From: Saccharopolyspora dendranthemae | GTDB taxonomy: Bacteria > Actinomycetota > Actinomycetes > Mycobacteriales > Pseudonocardiaceae | Direction: 5' to 3' | Assembly (NCBI RefSeq): GCF_007829955.1 | Contig: NZ_VIWX01000001.1 | Location: forward strand, 124,001 to 188,000 | DNA length: 64,000 bases | Part shown: one piece after another, positions 44,801 to 54,354 of the stretch | Position numbering within the stretch: position 1 is the first letter of the stretch | Layout: every line of letters begins with the position of its first letter | Notes under the pieces: generated by a model | Databases searched by the model: none | The model's input: the letters and a program-made list of their open reading frames with translations, nothing else | What the model was told of the DNA's origin: nothing | Program-made: the position numbers and the translations under genes

Positions 44801-46143
44801 CCTTACCGTCCCGGCTCGTCGGGTTCGCCGGAGCGTTGCGGGAGCAGGGCCTTCGCATCGGACCGGGCGAAACCGTCGACGCGGCAGCGGCTCTGGAAGT
44901 GCTCGGGATGTCCGACCGGGAACGCCTCCGCGAGGGACTGGCCGCCGCTCTGCTGCGCGCCGACGGGCAGCGCACGGTCTTCGACGCCGCGTTCGACCTC
45001 TACTTCCCGAACGGCGTCGGCACACCGGAGAGCGCCCGCAACGACGAGGACGCCGATCTCGACCAGCGATTGGTGCAAGCCCTGGCCGGGGACGACTCGG
45101 GGGCGTTGACGCAGCTGGCCGGGGAGGCGGTGGACGCGCTCGGCGGCTTCGGGAGCGCGGAGGGCCCGCAGGGCTGGTCGGCGCACCAAACCCTGGAACG
45201 CCTGCAGCCGCAGACGCTGCTCGCCCGAGTCCTCGCGGCGATGCGCGGTGAGTCGGAGGAGGACTTCACCGACCGCCTCGACCGCGACGAGATCCGCCGC
45301 CGCATCGACGGTTTCCGCGATCGCGTCCGCACCGAAGCGCGCCGGCGTTCCGCCGAGCTGCGCGGCACCGACCACGTCGCCAAGCACGCCATCGCGCCCA
45401 GCGCCGACCAGGTCGACTTCCTCAACGCCGGGCGGGATCAGCTGGCCGAGCTCCGCCGCGCCGTGCAGCCGCTGGCCCGCAAGCTCGCGACCCGCATGAC
45501 CGCCCGCCGTCGCCGCGCGAGCCGCGGCAGCATCGACCTGCGCCGCACGCTGCGCCGCTCGCTGTCCACCGGCGGGGTTCCGCTGCACCCGGCGCACGCC
45601 CACCGCCGTCCGGCCAGACCCGAGATCGTGCTGCTGTGCGACGTCTCGGGGTCGGTCGCCGGGTTCGCCAACTTCACGATGTTGCTGGTGCAGGCCCTGC
45701 GCGATCAGTTCAGCAAGGTCCGGGTGTTCGCGTTCGTCAACCGCACCGACGAAGTGACGCGGATGATCGAGCCCGGTGCGGCCGATCCCGCCGAGCTCGG
45801 CCGCCGGATCCTCACCGAGGCCACCGTCACCGGCTGGCACGACAGCAGCGACTACGGCAACGCGCTGGCCGAGTTCGCCGAGCACCACCTCGACGCGATC
45901 GGCCCGCGCACCTCGGTGCTGATCCTCGGTGACGCCCGCACCAACGGCTGGAACCCCAACCTCGACGCGCTGCACGACATCAAGGAGCGCGCCCGGCGGG
46001 TCTTCTGGCTCAACCCCGAACCCGAGAGCCGGTGGTCCACGGGCGATTCCGCGGCCCACGCCTACGCGCAGGTCGCCGAGATGCACGAGTGCCGCAACAC
46101 CCAGCGGCTGACCCACCTGGTCTCGACGCTCATCCCGGTCTGA
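44797..46143 (+). CDS. vWA (CoxE-like) domain protein
   Basis: 448 aa. The C-terminal half is a von Willebrand A domain with the MIDAS motif LCDVSGSVAGF and a later Thr/Asp pair (TVTGWHDSSDYGNALAEF). The N-terminal half is helical with RRRRASRGSIDLRRTLRRSL. Such proteins pair with MoxR ATPases in CO dehydrogenase-type maturation. ATGA overlap supports a two-gene unit. Confidence 0.88.
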   Translation: MTLPSRLVGFAGALREQGLRIGPGETVDAAAALEVLGMSDRERLREGLAAALLRADGQRTVFDAAFDLYFPNGVGTPESARNDEDADLDQRLVQALAGDDSGALTQLAGEAVDALGGFGSAEGPQGWSAHQTLERLQPQTLLARVLAAMRGESEEDFTDRLDRDEIRRRIDGFRDRVRTEARRRSAELRGTDHVAKHAIAPSADQVDFLNAGRDQLAELRRAVQPLARKLATRMTARRRRASRGSIDLRRTLRRSLSTGGVPLHPAHAHRRPARPEIVLLCDVSGSVAGFANFTMLLVQALRDQFSKVRVFAFVNRTDEVTRMIEPGAADPAELGRRILTEATVTGWHDSSDYGNALAEFAEHHLDAIGPRTSVLILGDARTNGWNPNLDALHDIKERARRVFWLNPEPESRWSTGDSAAHAYAQVAEMHECRNTQRLTHLVSTLIPV

Positions 46144-46923
46144 TCACACCGCGGTCGACTCCCGCACGTGGCCGGTGAGGAAGCGTTCGAGGGTGGTGGC
46201 CAGCGCGATCGGGGTCTCGTCGATCGCGTAGTGCCCGGCGTTGGGCAGGACTTCGAGCTCGCAGCGCGGATACCACTGCTGGAAGGTGGCTTTCATGGCC
46301 TCCTCACCCAGCGCCGGGTCGTTCTCGCCGACGATCACCTTGACCGGCACCGGGTTTCCCTCGATCTCGGTGTGGAAGTCGGCCTTCGCCCAGGCGTGGA
46401 GGTAGTCGGCGACGGCACCCGGGTCGGCGTGCTGCCGGGAGTGCTCGACCATCGCGTCCAGCCAGACCTCGGTGAGCCGGTTGCCGGTGGTCAGGTCGAT
46501 GATGGCGCGGCGGTTGCCGAGGTCGTCGGCGGCACCGGAGAACAACGCCCACGCCTGGTCGTCGAAGGGCACGCCCGAGGCCGGAACCGGCGAGATGCCG
46601 ACCAGCGCGTCGACCCGGTGCGACGCGTCGGCCAGGACCCGCTGCGCGACCGCACCGCCCATCGAGTGGCCCACCAGCGAGAAGGTGTCCAGCCCGAGCC
46701 CGTCCGCGAGCGCGACCACGTCGCCCGCGGCCTCGGCCAGGGTGTGCTCGCCCGGCTCGTCGATGCGCGCACCGTAGCCGCGGTAGTCGGGGAAGACGTA
46801 GCGGAACCGGCTCGTGTCCAGGTGCGGGTGCAGAACCCGCCAGGACGCGGCCGAGCCGAACCAGCCGTGCAGGGCGATGACCGCGTGCTCGCCGTCGCCG
46901 ATCTCCTCGTGTCCGACGCTCAT
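46144..46923 (-). CDS. Alpha/beta hydrolase
   Basis: 259 aa. Oxyanion region LHGWFGSAASW, nucleophile Ser87 in GHSMGG and catalytic His in NAGHYAIDE are clear. ATG 46923 has GAAGGA upstream; the longer frame to 47001 lacks one. The closest general type is esterase/haloperoxidase. Substrate unknown. It abuts the vWA gene stop in convergent orientation without an obvious terminator. Confidence 0.88.
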   Translation of the reverse strand: MSVGHEEIGDGEHAVIALHGWFGSAASWRVLHPHLDTSRFRYVFPDYRGYGARIDEPGEHTLAEAAGDVVALADGLGLDTFSLVGHSMGGAVAQRVLADASHRVDALVGISPVPASGVPFDDQAWALFSGAADDLGNRRAIIDLTTGNRLTEVWLDAMVEHSRQHADPGAVADYLHAWAKADFHTEIEGNPVPVKVIVGENDPALGEEAMKATFQQWYPRCELEVLPNAGHYAIDETPIALATTLERFLTGHVRESTAV

Positions 46924-47258
46924 CGGTGTCCTTCCGTTCGATCGCCGACGCGGTGCGCCGTGCCTGCGGGTGAGGGGAGGTCGAGCGCTCCGGTTCTCCA
47001 CCGCGGCGGGCGGGCTGCTCGTCGGGTTCCAGCGGCGCGAGTCCTCCCACCCCTGAGGTGGACTTTCGCGTCGCTGCGGCGATCACCGGGCGGGTCGCAG
47101 CGTAAGCGGGGTCACACTCCGTGGTCAATCGCCTGCTCAGGGCCTGTGTGCGGGACGGGACCCGCTCAGCGCGTACATTTGGGCGGAGGCGTGCCTGGGC
47201 ACGCGGACATCGTTGGTGGTCCCGGGCGGGGCCGAGAAGCACCGAGAAGGTTGGTCGG
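46924..47258. promoter_or_regulatory. Divergent intergenic region
   Basis: 335 bp between the hydrolase (-) and lnt (+). A TACATT at 47174-47179 may be the lnt -10 box. No RNA or further gene is recognised. Confidence 0.35.
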
Positions 47259-48815
47259 GTGGTAGTCCCCACGGCTCCTGCGCAGGACGTCGCGCAGCCG
47301 GATCGCCGCACTCCTGGACGACGGGCCGCTTGGGCGTTGCGCCTGGTCGCGGTGATCGCCGCCGGATTCGCCCTCTACGCGGGCTCACCGCCGCGCGAGG
47401 CGTGGTGGGTCGCTCCCCTGGCGTTCGCCGTCCTGGCCGGCGTCGTGAGCCGCCGCAGGGCTCGCGCGGGCTTCGGCTACGGCCTGGTGTTCGGCTTCGC
47501 GTTCCTGCTCCCGCTGCTGGGCTGGCTGCAGGACTTCCTCGGCGCCGACTTCGGACCGTGGCCCTGGCTGGGCGTGGCCGCCGTGGAGGGGTTGTTCATC
47601 GGCCTCGCCGGAGCCGGGATGGCGCTGGTCAGCAGGCTTCCCGCAGCTCCGGTGTGGATGGCGGCGGTGTTCGTCACCGCCGAGTCCGTGCGCTCGGCGT
47701 TCCCGTTCGGCGGTTTCCCGTGGGGGCGGCTGGCCTTCACCCAGGACACCGGCCCGCTGCTGTCGCTGGCCGCGATCGGCGGGGCGACGCTGATCTCCTT
47801 CGCGGTCGCCCTGGTCGGCGGCGGTCTTGCCGAACTGGTCCGCGCCCCCCGGCGCTGGGTGGTCCCGGTGGTGGCGATCGCCGTGCCGCTGCTGGGCGGG
47901 CTCGCCTGCTGGCCGCTGGTGGGCACCGATGCCAACGCGGGAACCGCGCGCGTGGCCATCGTGCAGGGCAACGCGCCCAACCTCGGTCTCGGCCTGCTCT
48001 ACGAGGACGACGTGCTGCACGACAACCACGTCCGCGCCGCTGAGAAGCTCGTCGAGGACGTGCGCACCGGGCGCGTCGCCAAGCCCGACTTCGTGCTGCT
48101 GCCCGAGCAGGTGGGCAGCTGGGGCCCGGCGCGCAGCGACCCGGAGCTCTCGGCGATCGCCTCGCGGCTCGGCGTTCCGCTGATCGTCGGCGGACTCGGG
48201 CAGGATCGCGACGGCCGGCTCCACAACCAGGTCGTGCGCTGGGACCCCAACACCGGCTTCGGCGACCGGTACATCAAGCAGCACCTGGTCCCGTTCGCCG
48301 AGACGATCCCGATGCGCGAGGTCGCCCGGCTGGTCAGCCCGTTCGTCGACCGCTTCCAGTCGGACATGATCGCCGGGGACGACCCCGGCGTGATCGACGT
48401 CGCGGGTCTGAAGCTGGGCGTGGGCATCTGCTACGACGTCGCCTACGACGACGTCTTCGGCCCGGCCGCCGCCGACGGCGCCACGCTGCTGGCAGTGCCG
48501 ACCAACAACGCCTGGTACGGGCATTCGGAGATGAGCTACCAGCAGCTGGCGATGTCCCGGCTGCGCGCGGTGGAGACGGGCCGCGCGGTGGTGGTGGGAG
48601 CCACCAGCGGGGTCAGCGCCGTGGTGGCGCCGGACGGTTCGGTGTCCGAGCGGACCGAGCTGTTCACCGAGCAGAACCTGATCGCGGAAGTGCCCCTGCG
48701 GGCGAACCGCACGCTCGCCACCGAGCTCGGTTCGGTCCCGATGTGGACTCTGGTGGTGCTGGGGGTGGGCGCGGTCGCGGCCGCCGGGTGGCGGTCGCGG
48801 AAGTCCCGCGCCTGA
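47259..48815 (+). CDS. lnt: Apolipoprotein N-acyltransferase
   Basis: 518 aa. Six to seven membrane helices are followed by a nitrilase-like domain. The Glu-Lys-Cys triad can be placed: Glu in LLPEQVGSW, Lys in YIKQHLVPFAE and Cys in GICYDVAYDD. It transfers a third acyl chain to the N-terminal Cys of lipoproteins at the membrane. GTG 47259 has GAGAAGG upstream. In mycobacteria this enzyme is fused or paired with Ppm1; here they are separate adjacent genes. Confidence 0.93.
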   Translation: MVVPTAPAQDVAQPDRRTPGRRAAWALRLVAVIAAGFALYAGSPPREAWWVAPLAFAVLAGVVSRRRARAGFGYGLVFGFAFLLPLLGWLQDFLGADFGPWPWLGVAAVEGLFIGLAGAGMALVSRLPAAPVWMAAVFVTAESVRSAFPFGGFPWGRLAFTQDTGPLLSLAAIGGATLISFAVALVGGGLAELVRAPRRWVVPVVAIAVPLLGGLACWPLVGTDANAGTARVAIVQGNAPNLGLGLLYEDDVLHDNHVRAAEKLVEDVRTGRVAKPDFVLLPEQVGSWGPARSDPELSAIASRLGVPLIVGGLGQDRDGRLHNQVVRWDPNTGFGDRYIKQHLVPFAETIPMREVARLVSPFVDRFQSDMIAGDDPGVIDVAGLKLGVGICYDVAYDDVFGPAAADGATLLAVPTNNAWYGHSEMSYQQLAMSRLRAVETGRAVVVGATSGVSAVVAPDGSVSERTELFTEQNLIAEVPLRANRTLATELGSVPMWTLVVLGVGAVAAAGWRSRKSRA

Positions 48816-48866
48816 TCGACGGAACGAGCGCACGGCCGGCCCGGGTGGCCGGCTAGGAGGATGTGC

Positions 48867-49640
48867 ATGGTGAGGCAAGCCCCGGCCGAGAAGGTGCTGG
48901 TGGTGATCCCGACCTACAACGAGCGGGACAACCTGGAGCCGATCGTGCGGCGGCTGTTCGACGCGCTGCCCGAGGCGAACGTCCTGGTGGTCGACGACGG
49001 CAGCCCGGACGGGACCGGTGAGGTCGCCGACCGGCTGGCCGTCTCCGACGATCGGCTGCACGTCCTGCACCGCACCGAGAAGGCCGGTCTGGGGGCCGCC
49101 TACGTCGCGGGGTTCGAGTGGGCGCTGGCCCGCGACTACACGGCGATCATGGAGATGGACGCCGACGGTTCGCACGCCCCGGAGGACCTGCCGCGGCTGG
49201 TCGGGATGCTCGGCGACAACGGCACCGGAGCGGACGTGGTGCTGGGGTCGCGCTACGTCACCGGTGGCCGGACGGTGAACTGGCCCTGGTACCGGGAGTT
49301 CCTGTCCCGCGGCGCGAACGTCTACTCGAAGCTGGCGCTGGGCGTGCCGATCAACGACATCACCTCCGGTTACCGCGTCTACCGCAGGGAGGTCCTGGAG
49401 ACGGTCCAGCTGCACAACATCGCTTCGCAGGGCTACTGCTTCCAGGTCGACCTGGCGCTGCGCGCGGTGGTGGCGGGATTCGTGGTGGTCGAAGCGCCGA
49501 TCACCTTCGTGGAGCGCGAGCTCGGCGCCTCCAAGATGGACGCCGACATCGTCAGAGAAGCCCTGGTCCGGGTGACGAAGTGGGGCCTGCGCCGCAGAGC
49601 GGAACAAGCAGCGGGAACGGTGCGAGGCCTCCTGCCCTGA
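48867..49640 (+). CDS. ppm1: Polyprenol monophosphomannose synthase (Ppm1/DPM1-like)
   Basis: 257 aa, soluble GT2. It has [48 protein letters not shown] and [14 protein letters not shown] 48867 is chosen since AGGAGG (48855-48860) lies 6 nt upstream; an ATG at 48861 abuts the site. It makes polyprenyl-phosphate mannose for glycolipids and protein mannosylation. It lies 51 bp after lnt, matching the mycobacterial Lnt-Ppm1 partnership. Confidence 0.92.
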   Translation: MVRQAPAEKVLVVIPTYNERDNLEPIVRRLFDALPEANVLVVDDGSPDGTGEVADRLAVSDDRLHVLHRTEKAGLGAAYVAGFEWALARDYTAIMEMDADGSHAPEDLPRLVGMLGDNGTGADVVLGSRYVTGGRTVNWPWYREFLSRGANVYSKLALGVPINDITSGYRVYRREVLETVQLHNIASQGYCFQVDLALRAVVAGFVVVEAPITFVERELGASKMDADIVREALVRVTKWGLRRRAEQAAGTVRGLLP

Positions 49641-49746
49641 CCTCAGGCGAGCACCGGAGGTGTCTCCTCAGTTCCCCGAGCGAGCAAGCGGCACCGCCAC
49701 GCAGCAGGACCACCGGGCACTTGCCGGTAGGAGCCCAGGCACACGT

Positions 49747-49773
49747 AAGCGCCCGAGCAGAGCCCGGGCGCTT
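49747..49773. terminator. Bidirectional terminator
   Basis: AAGCGCCCG (49747-49755) pairs with CGGGCGCTT (49765-49773). It lies between the converging ppm1 and rbpA genes. Confidence 0.7.
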
Positions 49774-49792
49774 GCCATGTGATTAGAACGAA

Positions 49793-50131
49793 CTACCGCC
49801 CGCGACGGGTGCGCAGCAGCTCCAGTCGCTCATTGAGCAGTTCTTCCAGTTCCGGGATCGTGCGCCGCTCGAGCAGCATGTCCCAGTGGGTGCGCGGTGG
49901 CTTGACCTTCTTCTGCTCCGGCTCGTTGCCGTCGATGATCTTGGACTCGTTGCCGTGCAGGCGGCATTCCCAAGTCGGCGGGACCTCGGCGTCGTCGGAG
50001 AAGGGCACCTCGAACTCGTGGCTCTTGGGGCAGGCATAGCGCACCGTCCGGCGCGGTGCGAGGTCGTGGTTACGGTCGGTCTCGTAGCTGACAGCTCCGA
50101 GCCGGCTGCCACGCAGAACGCGGTCGGCCAT
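49793..50131 (-). CDS. rbpA: RNA polymerase-binding protein RbpA
   Basis: 112 aa, the usual length. The N-terminal GSRLGAVSYETDRN, the zinc/beta-barrel region YACPKSHEFEVPFSDDAEVPPTWECRLHG and the sigma-interaction helix LLERRTIPELEELLNERLELLR are all conserved. It binds the principal sigma factor and stabilises open complexes. A SigR-like promoter upstream fits the thiol-stress control known in Streptomyces. Confidence 0.96.
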   Translation of the reverse strand: MADRVLRGSRLGAVSYETDRNHDLAPRRTVRYACPKSHEFEVPFSDDAEVPPTWECRLHGNESKIIDGNEPEQKKVKPPRTHWDMLLERRTIPELEELLNERLELLRTRRGR

Positions 50132-50190
50132 GACGGTTCCTTTCCCTTCGGCCCGGGCAGGAGGCCCGAGCGTTTGTGCTCACCGTGTGC

Positions 50191-50218
50191 AACGACGGAG
50201 TACCCGTCGTCTGTTCCC
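50191..50218 (-). promoter_or_regulatory. Candidate SigR-type promoter of rbpA
   Basis: On the minus strand GGGAAC (50218-50213) is 19 bp from GTT (50193-50191), close to the SigR consensus GGAAT-N18-GTT. It would place transcription start about 50 bp before the rbpA ATG. Confidence 0.45.
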
Positions 50219-50608
50219 GGTGTCGTGTTGCTGATCGCCGTCGGTGACATTGTTCACCGGTCAACAACGGCTGTCCTCCTAGAGACGCGGCTGAGCCGCG
50301 TTCGTGACGCGTTCTCCCGTAGCAATCTATAGGTGGGTTCGAACGGGTGATAGTGCCAGATGCTGGGTCACCATCACCAAGCAGGACCCGGGATTGTTAG
50401 TCATTGTGGGATGCAGATCACGACCCGTACGGCCGATCTCTGATCCGCTGTGTGACTGCTCGTAGTGCCATGCTCCTCCCCGTGACCACGACGCAGCGTA
50501 CTGGCATATTCCGAATGCGCGGATTCCCCAGCATCCCTAGATCACCAGCATGGAGCAATGCCCGCTCGCTCGCGAGGCGAACACGCCTGACTACTCTGCG
50601 CGCACGAC
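50219..50608. other. Unassigned intergenic region upstream of rbpA
   Basis: About 390 bp with no gene recognised. It has lower GC than the flanks and contains a palindrome ACGCGGCT-G-AGCCGCGT (50285-50301) next to a TATAGATT (minus strand, near 50328-50335), which could be a second promoter. A small RNA is possible but not shown. Confidence 0.35.
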
Positions 50609-52015
50609 CTAGAGCAGTTCCGGTGGCCGGTTGCCCACCGCCTCGATCGCCCGTCGGACCGGCACCAACGCGACCAGCACCAGCCCGACGGCGAAGAAGA
50701 TCACCAGCGAGATGATGGCCAGCCGGAAGGACCCGGTCGCCTGACCGACCCCGGCGAACACCAGCGGTCCCAGCCACGACGTCGAGCGCTCCCCCACCTC
50801 GTAGAGCGAGAAGTACTCGGCCTCGCGGCCTGCCGGGACCATCTGGCTGAACAACGAACGAGAGAGCGCGTTGGTGCCGCCCAGCACCATTCCGATTCCC
50901 ACGGCCAGCCCGTAGAACTGCATCTCCTGGCCTGCCTGCACGAAGTAGGCCGCCACCAGCACCAGCAGCCAGGTCGCGAGGCTGACGAGGATGGTCTTCT
51001 TCGCACCGATGCGGCGAGCCAGCACGCCGTGCAGCACCCCGCCGACGAACGCGATGAACTGGACGATCAACAGGGTCACGATCAGCGAGTCCTGCGGCAG
51101 CTTGAGCTCCAGGCTGCCGTACTGGGCGGAGACCTGGGAGACGGTCGAGATCCCGTCGGTGTAGATCCAGTAGGAACCCAGGAACGCCAGCGTGAGCGGG
51201 AAGTGCTTGGCCTCGCGCAGCGTGGTGAACAGCTGCTTGAAGCCGGCGGTGACCGCCGCGGCCCCCTTCTCACCGCGCTCGGGTGCGTGGTGCCTGCGCA
51301 ACGCCGTCAGCGGCAGCAGCGTGAACGCCGCCCACCAGATGCCCGAGGAGAAGAAGATCAGCCGCACCGCCGCGGATTCCGACAGGCCGACGGCGTCGTG
51401 GCCGAGGTAGATGACCAGGTGCAGCGCCAGCGCCGTGCCTCCGCCGAGGTAGCCGATCGCCCAGCCGCGGGTGGAGACGTTGTCGCGCTCGTCGGCGTCG
51501 GCGATCTCCGGGAGGAACGAGTAGTACACGACGATCGAGGCGCCGAAGCAGATGTTGCCGATGATGAACAGCACCACGCCCAGCTGCCAGTTCTGCCCGG
51601 CGACCAGCGCCAGCAGGCCGGTGGTGATCGCACCGCCGAAGGCGAAGATCGCCAGCATCATCCGCTTGCTCTGGGTGCGGTCGGCGATCGCACCGGTGAT
51701 CGGCAGCACCAGTACCTGCACGACCGTGGCCACCGACAGCAGATATCCCCACAGCGATCCGGCCGGGAATGCGAGGCCGAGGATCGAGATGTCGCAGTTG
51801 ACCAGGGAGTTGTCACCCGCGCAGGCGTTCAGCCCGTTGCGCGCGACATCGGCCTTGGCCGCGTCGGTGGCCACCGAGGTCAGGTACAGCGAGAGGAAGA
51901 CCGTCGTCACCGATGTCGGGAAGACCGAGTTCGCCCAGTCGTACCAGCACCACCCGCGCTGTTCCCGGCGACGCTGCGCGGCCCCCGATGCCGCTTCGCT
52001 GTCCATCACGCTCAT
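50609..52015 (-). CDS. UMF1/Atg22-type MFS transporter
   Basis: 468 aa with twelve predicted helices. The opening GWCWYDWANSVFPTSVTTVFLSLYL and the internal GAIADRTQSKRMML loop fit the UMF1 family (Atg22-like). A large loop lies between helices 1 and 3, with two Cys. Substrates of bacterial members are not known. It starts at ATG 52015 and stands alone. Confidence 0.88.
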   Translation of the reverse strand: MSVMDSEAASGAAQRRREQRGWCWYDWANSVFPTSVTTVFLSLYLTSVATDAAKADVARNGLNACAGDNSLVNCDISILGLAFPAGSLWGYLLSVATVVQVLVLPITGAIADRTQSKRMMLAIFAFGGAITTGLLALVAGQNWQLGVVLFIIGNICFGASIVVYYSFLPEIADADERDNVSTRGWAIGYLGGGTALALHLVIYLGHDAVGLSESAAVRLIFFSSGIWWAAFTLLPLTALRRHHAPERGEKGAAAVTAGFKQLFTTLREAKHFPLTLAFLGSYWIYTDGISTVSQVSAQYGSLELKLPQDSLIVTLLIVQFIAFVGGVLHGVLARRIGAKKTILVSLATWLLVLVAAYFVQAGQEMQFYGLAVGIGMVLGGTNALSRSLFSQMVPAGREAEYFSLYEVGERSTSWLGPLVFAGVGQATGSFRLAIISLVIFFAVGLVLVALVPVRRAIEAVGNRPPELL

Positions 52016-52120
52016 TCCGTTCGGTCCTCCGCGGAGTGGATCACTCGATTGGAGGCACCCTACTGGCTAGACGATCGTCGGCGAGACGCACTCGTGCACG
52101 TTCGGCGGAACTTCTTCCGG

Positions 52121-52939
52121 TTAGCCCGGCGCGAGTTCGCCCTCGGGCTCCCGCAGCAAGTCGTTCAGCAGGTCAGGGCGGTCGGTGACCAGCCCGTCCA
52201 CGCCCAGTTCCAGCAACCGCCGCATCTCCGAGGGCTCGTCGACGGTCCACACGTGAACCTCCACGCCCCACCGGTGCGCCGAAGCCACGAACCGCTCGTC
52301 GACGACCTCCAACCCCTTGTGCCGCGTCGGCACCTGCACGGCGGCTCCCCGGATCGGCCTGCGGCCACCTCGCCGGGCCCCGGTCGACGGCAGCCGCGAC
52401 AGGAGCGGAAGGCGGGACCACGCCCAGAGAGCGGCGACGCCGCGTTGCCCCGCGGAGGTCAGGAGCCTGGGGCCGCCGACCTTGCGCAGCAGGTCCAGGC
52501 GCCGGTCGTCGAAGGAGGCGAGGCACACCCGGTCCCAGGCGTTGTGCCTGCCCAGGGTCCGCAGTACCGGGCCAGCGGCGCTGTCGGCCTTGACGTCGAC
52601 GTTGAACAGCAGGTCGGGGAACTCCTCCAGCGCGGCGTCGAGGCTCGCGACCTGCTCGCGCCCGCCGATCCGCGCCCGGGACACCTCCGAGAACGGCAGG
52701 CGCGCGATGGCACCGGCCCGATCGGTTGTGCGCTCCAGCGAAGCGTCGTGGTGCACGACGACCACGCCGTCACCGGTCGCGTGCACGTCGGTCTCGACGT
52801 AGCGGTAGCCCTCATCGGCGGCCGCCCGGAAGGCGCTCAGCGAGTTCTCCATCTCGGCCAGCTCGCCCAGGTGCCAGCCGCGATGCGCGAAGGCGCGCGG
52901 CCACGGCCCGTCCAGGAAGGGGTGCGTCACGTCCAACAC
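52121..52939 (-). CDS. Glycerophosphodiester phosphodiesterase
   Basis: 272 aa, GDPD TIM barrel. The catalytic segment FAHRGWHLGELAEMENSLSAF, YVETDVHATGDGVVVVHHDASLERTT and VEVHVWTVDEPSEMRRLLELGVDGLVTDRPD are full matches to the family. It splits glycerophosphodiesters to glycerol 3-phosphate and an alcohol. GTG 52939 is a best guess; TTG/GTG alternatives follow closely. No signal peptide, so cytosolic. Confidence 0.92.
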   Translation of the reverse strand: MLDVTHPFLDGPWPRAFAHRGWHLGELAEMENSLSAFRAAADEGYRYVETDVHATGDGVVVVHHDASLERTTDRAGAIARLPFSEVSRARIGGREQVASLDAALEEFPDLLFNVDVKADSAAGPVLRTLGRHNAWDRVCLASFDDRRLDLLRKVGGPRLLTSAGQRGVAALWAWSRLPLLSRLPSTGARRGGRRPIRGAAVQVPTRHKGLEVVDERFVASAHRWGVEVHVWTVDEPSEMRRLLELGVDGLVTDRPDLLNDLLREPEGELAPG

Positions 52940-53037
52940 TGTGCCCCACGCGCATGACGGCTCGGTGTCCGGCCGGTGACGTCGGAGTCGGCGTGGCGAC
53001 ACCACCAAGATCACCGGCATTGACTAACGTGATCAGC

Positions 53038-53391
53038 GTGGAGAACTCCGTCGAGCCCACCCGGCGTGCTCGCCAGGTGCGCCACTGCGCTTGGTGCGGC
53101 AGGCGCGTCCCCGATTCCGGACGCCAAGGCAGGCCGCGTCTGTACTGCGCACAGGCTTGCCGGCAGCGCGCCTACGAGCGCAGGACGGCGGTGCAGCGCG
53201 GTGGGCTTCCCGAGGATTCGGTGGTGCTCTCGGCCGCCGAGCTCGCCGACCTGCAGGACCGGCTCTTCCAGCTGCGCTGCGCGGCCGAGGACGTGGTGAC
53301 CGCCGTCGACGACAGTGCCGACCAGGCCGAGCTGCGCAAGCTCGCCTCCCAGGTCGTGAACGTCGCCGCCGAGCTCGAGCGCCTTCGCTGA
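53038..53391 (+). CDS. Small zinc-finger-like protein of unknown function
   Basis: 117 aa. A compact treble-clef-like element holds CAWCGRRVPD and YCAQACRQRAYERR (four Cys). A helical C-terminal half resembles a coiled coil (ELADLQDRLFQLRCAAEDVV). GTG 53038 is chosen since TAACGT (53025-53030) ends 7 bp ahead, a leaderless arrangement. Conserved hypothetical type; nucleic-acid binding is plausible but unproven. Confidence 0.72.
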   Translation: MENSVEPTRRARQVRHCAWCGRRVPDSGRQGRPRLYCAQACRQRAYERRTAVQRGGLPEDSVVLSAAELADLQDRLFQLRCAAEDVVTAVDDSADQAELRKLASQVVNVAAELERLR

Positions 53392-53510
53392 ACGACCCAG
53401 CACCACCCGGCCGGCCCGGTGCTGCTCCCCCTAGCCTGGGGCGAACGGAGCATTGTGCCTGCCTGCGCGGGTGGCAAGATGAATTGATCCCCGGTGGCGA
53501 GGAAACGACG

Positions 53511-54143
53511 GTGCCCGCACGTCCCGAGGTCCGCGGCTTGCGCCGCGTCGACCTGCTCAGTCCCGATCCGATGGCTGCTGCCATCTTCTACCGGGTCGTG
53601 CTCGACTGGTCGCCGGTGGCGGTCCAGGCCGGCGTGGACTGCTGGGTGGGAAACCGGCGCTGCGCCTTCATCCGCACGCCTCGCGCCGATGAAACCACCG
53701 GTTTCCGCCTGGTGTTCGCCGGCGCCCCGATGGACTGCTCGCTGACCGGCCCGGACAACGCGCTCGTCCAGGTCACCAAGGGGCGGGCTCAGCACGGTCC
53801 GCAAGCACCGGAGCCGCGGCCGGGCGAGCCCTGCTGGGCCGAGCTGGCGACCACCGATCCGGACCGCGCCGACGCGTTCTGGACCGACACGCTGGGCTGG
53901 ACCGTGAACGGCGCGACCTACCTCTCCGCCGGACGCGCGATCGCCGGACGCACCGAGGCGACCGCCGGCCTGGGCTGGCTGTGCTACTTCGCGGTGACCG
54001 ACCTCGACGAGGTCGCCGGGCACGCGGCCGAACGCGGCGGCGAGGTCCAGCGCGTCGACCACCCCGCGCTGGGCAAGACGATGCTGCTGACCGACGAGTC
54101 CGGAACCCGCATCGGCCTCGCCGAGACCCGTTCCTGGGGCTAG
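53511..54143 (+). CDS. VOC-family (glyoxalase/bleomycin-resistance fold) protein
   Basis: 210 aa with two tandem VOC modules: LRRVDLLSPDPMAAAIFYRVVLDW and CWAELATTDPDRADAFWTDTLGW. GAGGA precedes GTG 53511. Metal-binding His/Glu residues are not well conserved in the first module. It may bind or modify a small molecule; no neighbour hints at which. Confidence 0.84.
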   Translation: MPARPEVRGLRRVDLLSPDPMAAAIFYRVVLDWSPVAVQAGVDCWVGNRRCAFIRTPRADETTGFRLVFAGAPMDCSLTGPDNALVQVTKGRAQHGPQAPEPRPGEPCWAELATTDPDRADAFWTDTLGWTVNGATYLSAGRAIAGRTEATAGLGWLCYFAVTDLDEVAGHAAERGGEVQRVDHPALGKTMLLTDESGTRIGLAETRSWG

Positions 54144-54354
54144 GCACTACGACCAGGTCGTGTTGTGGAGCGGCGGTAGCCGTTGCTTCAGGTGTGGGAC
54201 TCAGCTCGCACCGCCGCGGGTTCTGAGGTGGTTCTCCTGTGAGGACGCGTCGACGTGGTGTATTGGACATACATGAGTCGGCGCGCCCGGAGCAGGAGGG
54301 CCGCCTCAGAACCCGCTACCCGCACCGCCGAGCAACGTGCTCCCACAACAGCTG

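Noticed and set aside
47385..49607. 740-codon open frame opposite lnt and ppm1
   Set aside because: Shadow of two well-supported genes; composition (His, Arg, Gly, Val, Gln rich) is typical of antisense high-GC frames.
50332..50356. GGTTCGAAC resembling a tRNA T loop
   Set aside because: Flanking bases do not form a 5-bp T stem, and no acceptor or anticodon stem is present.
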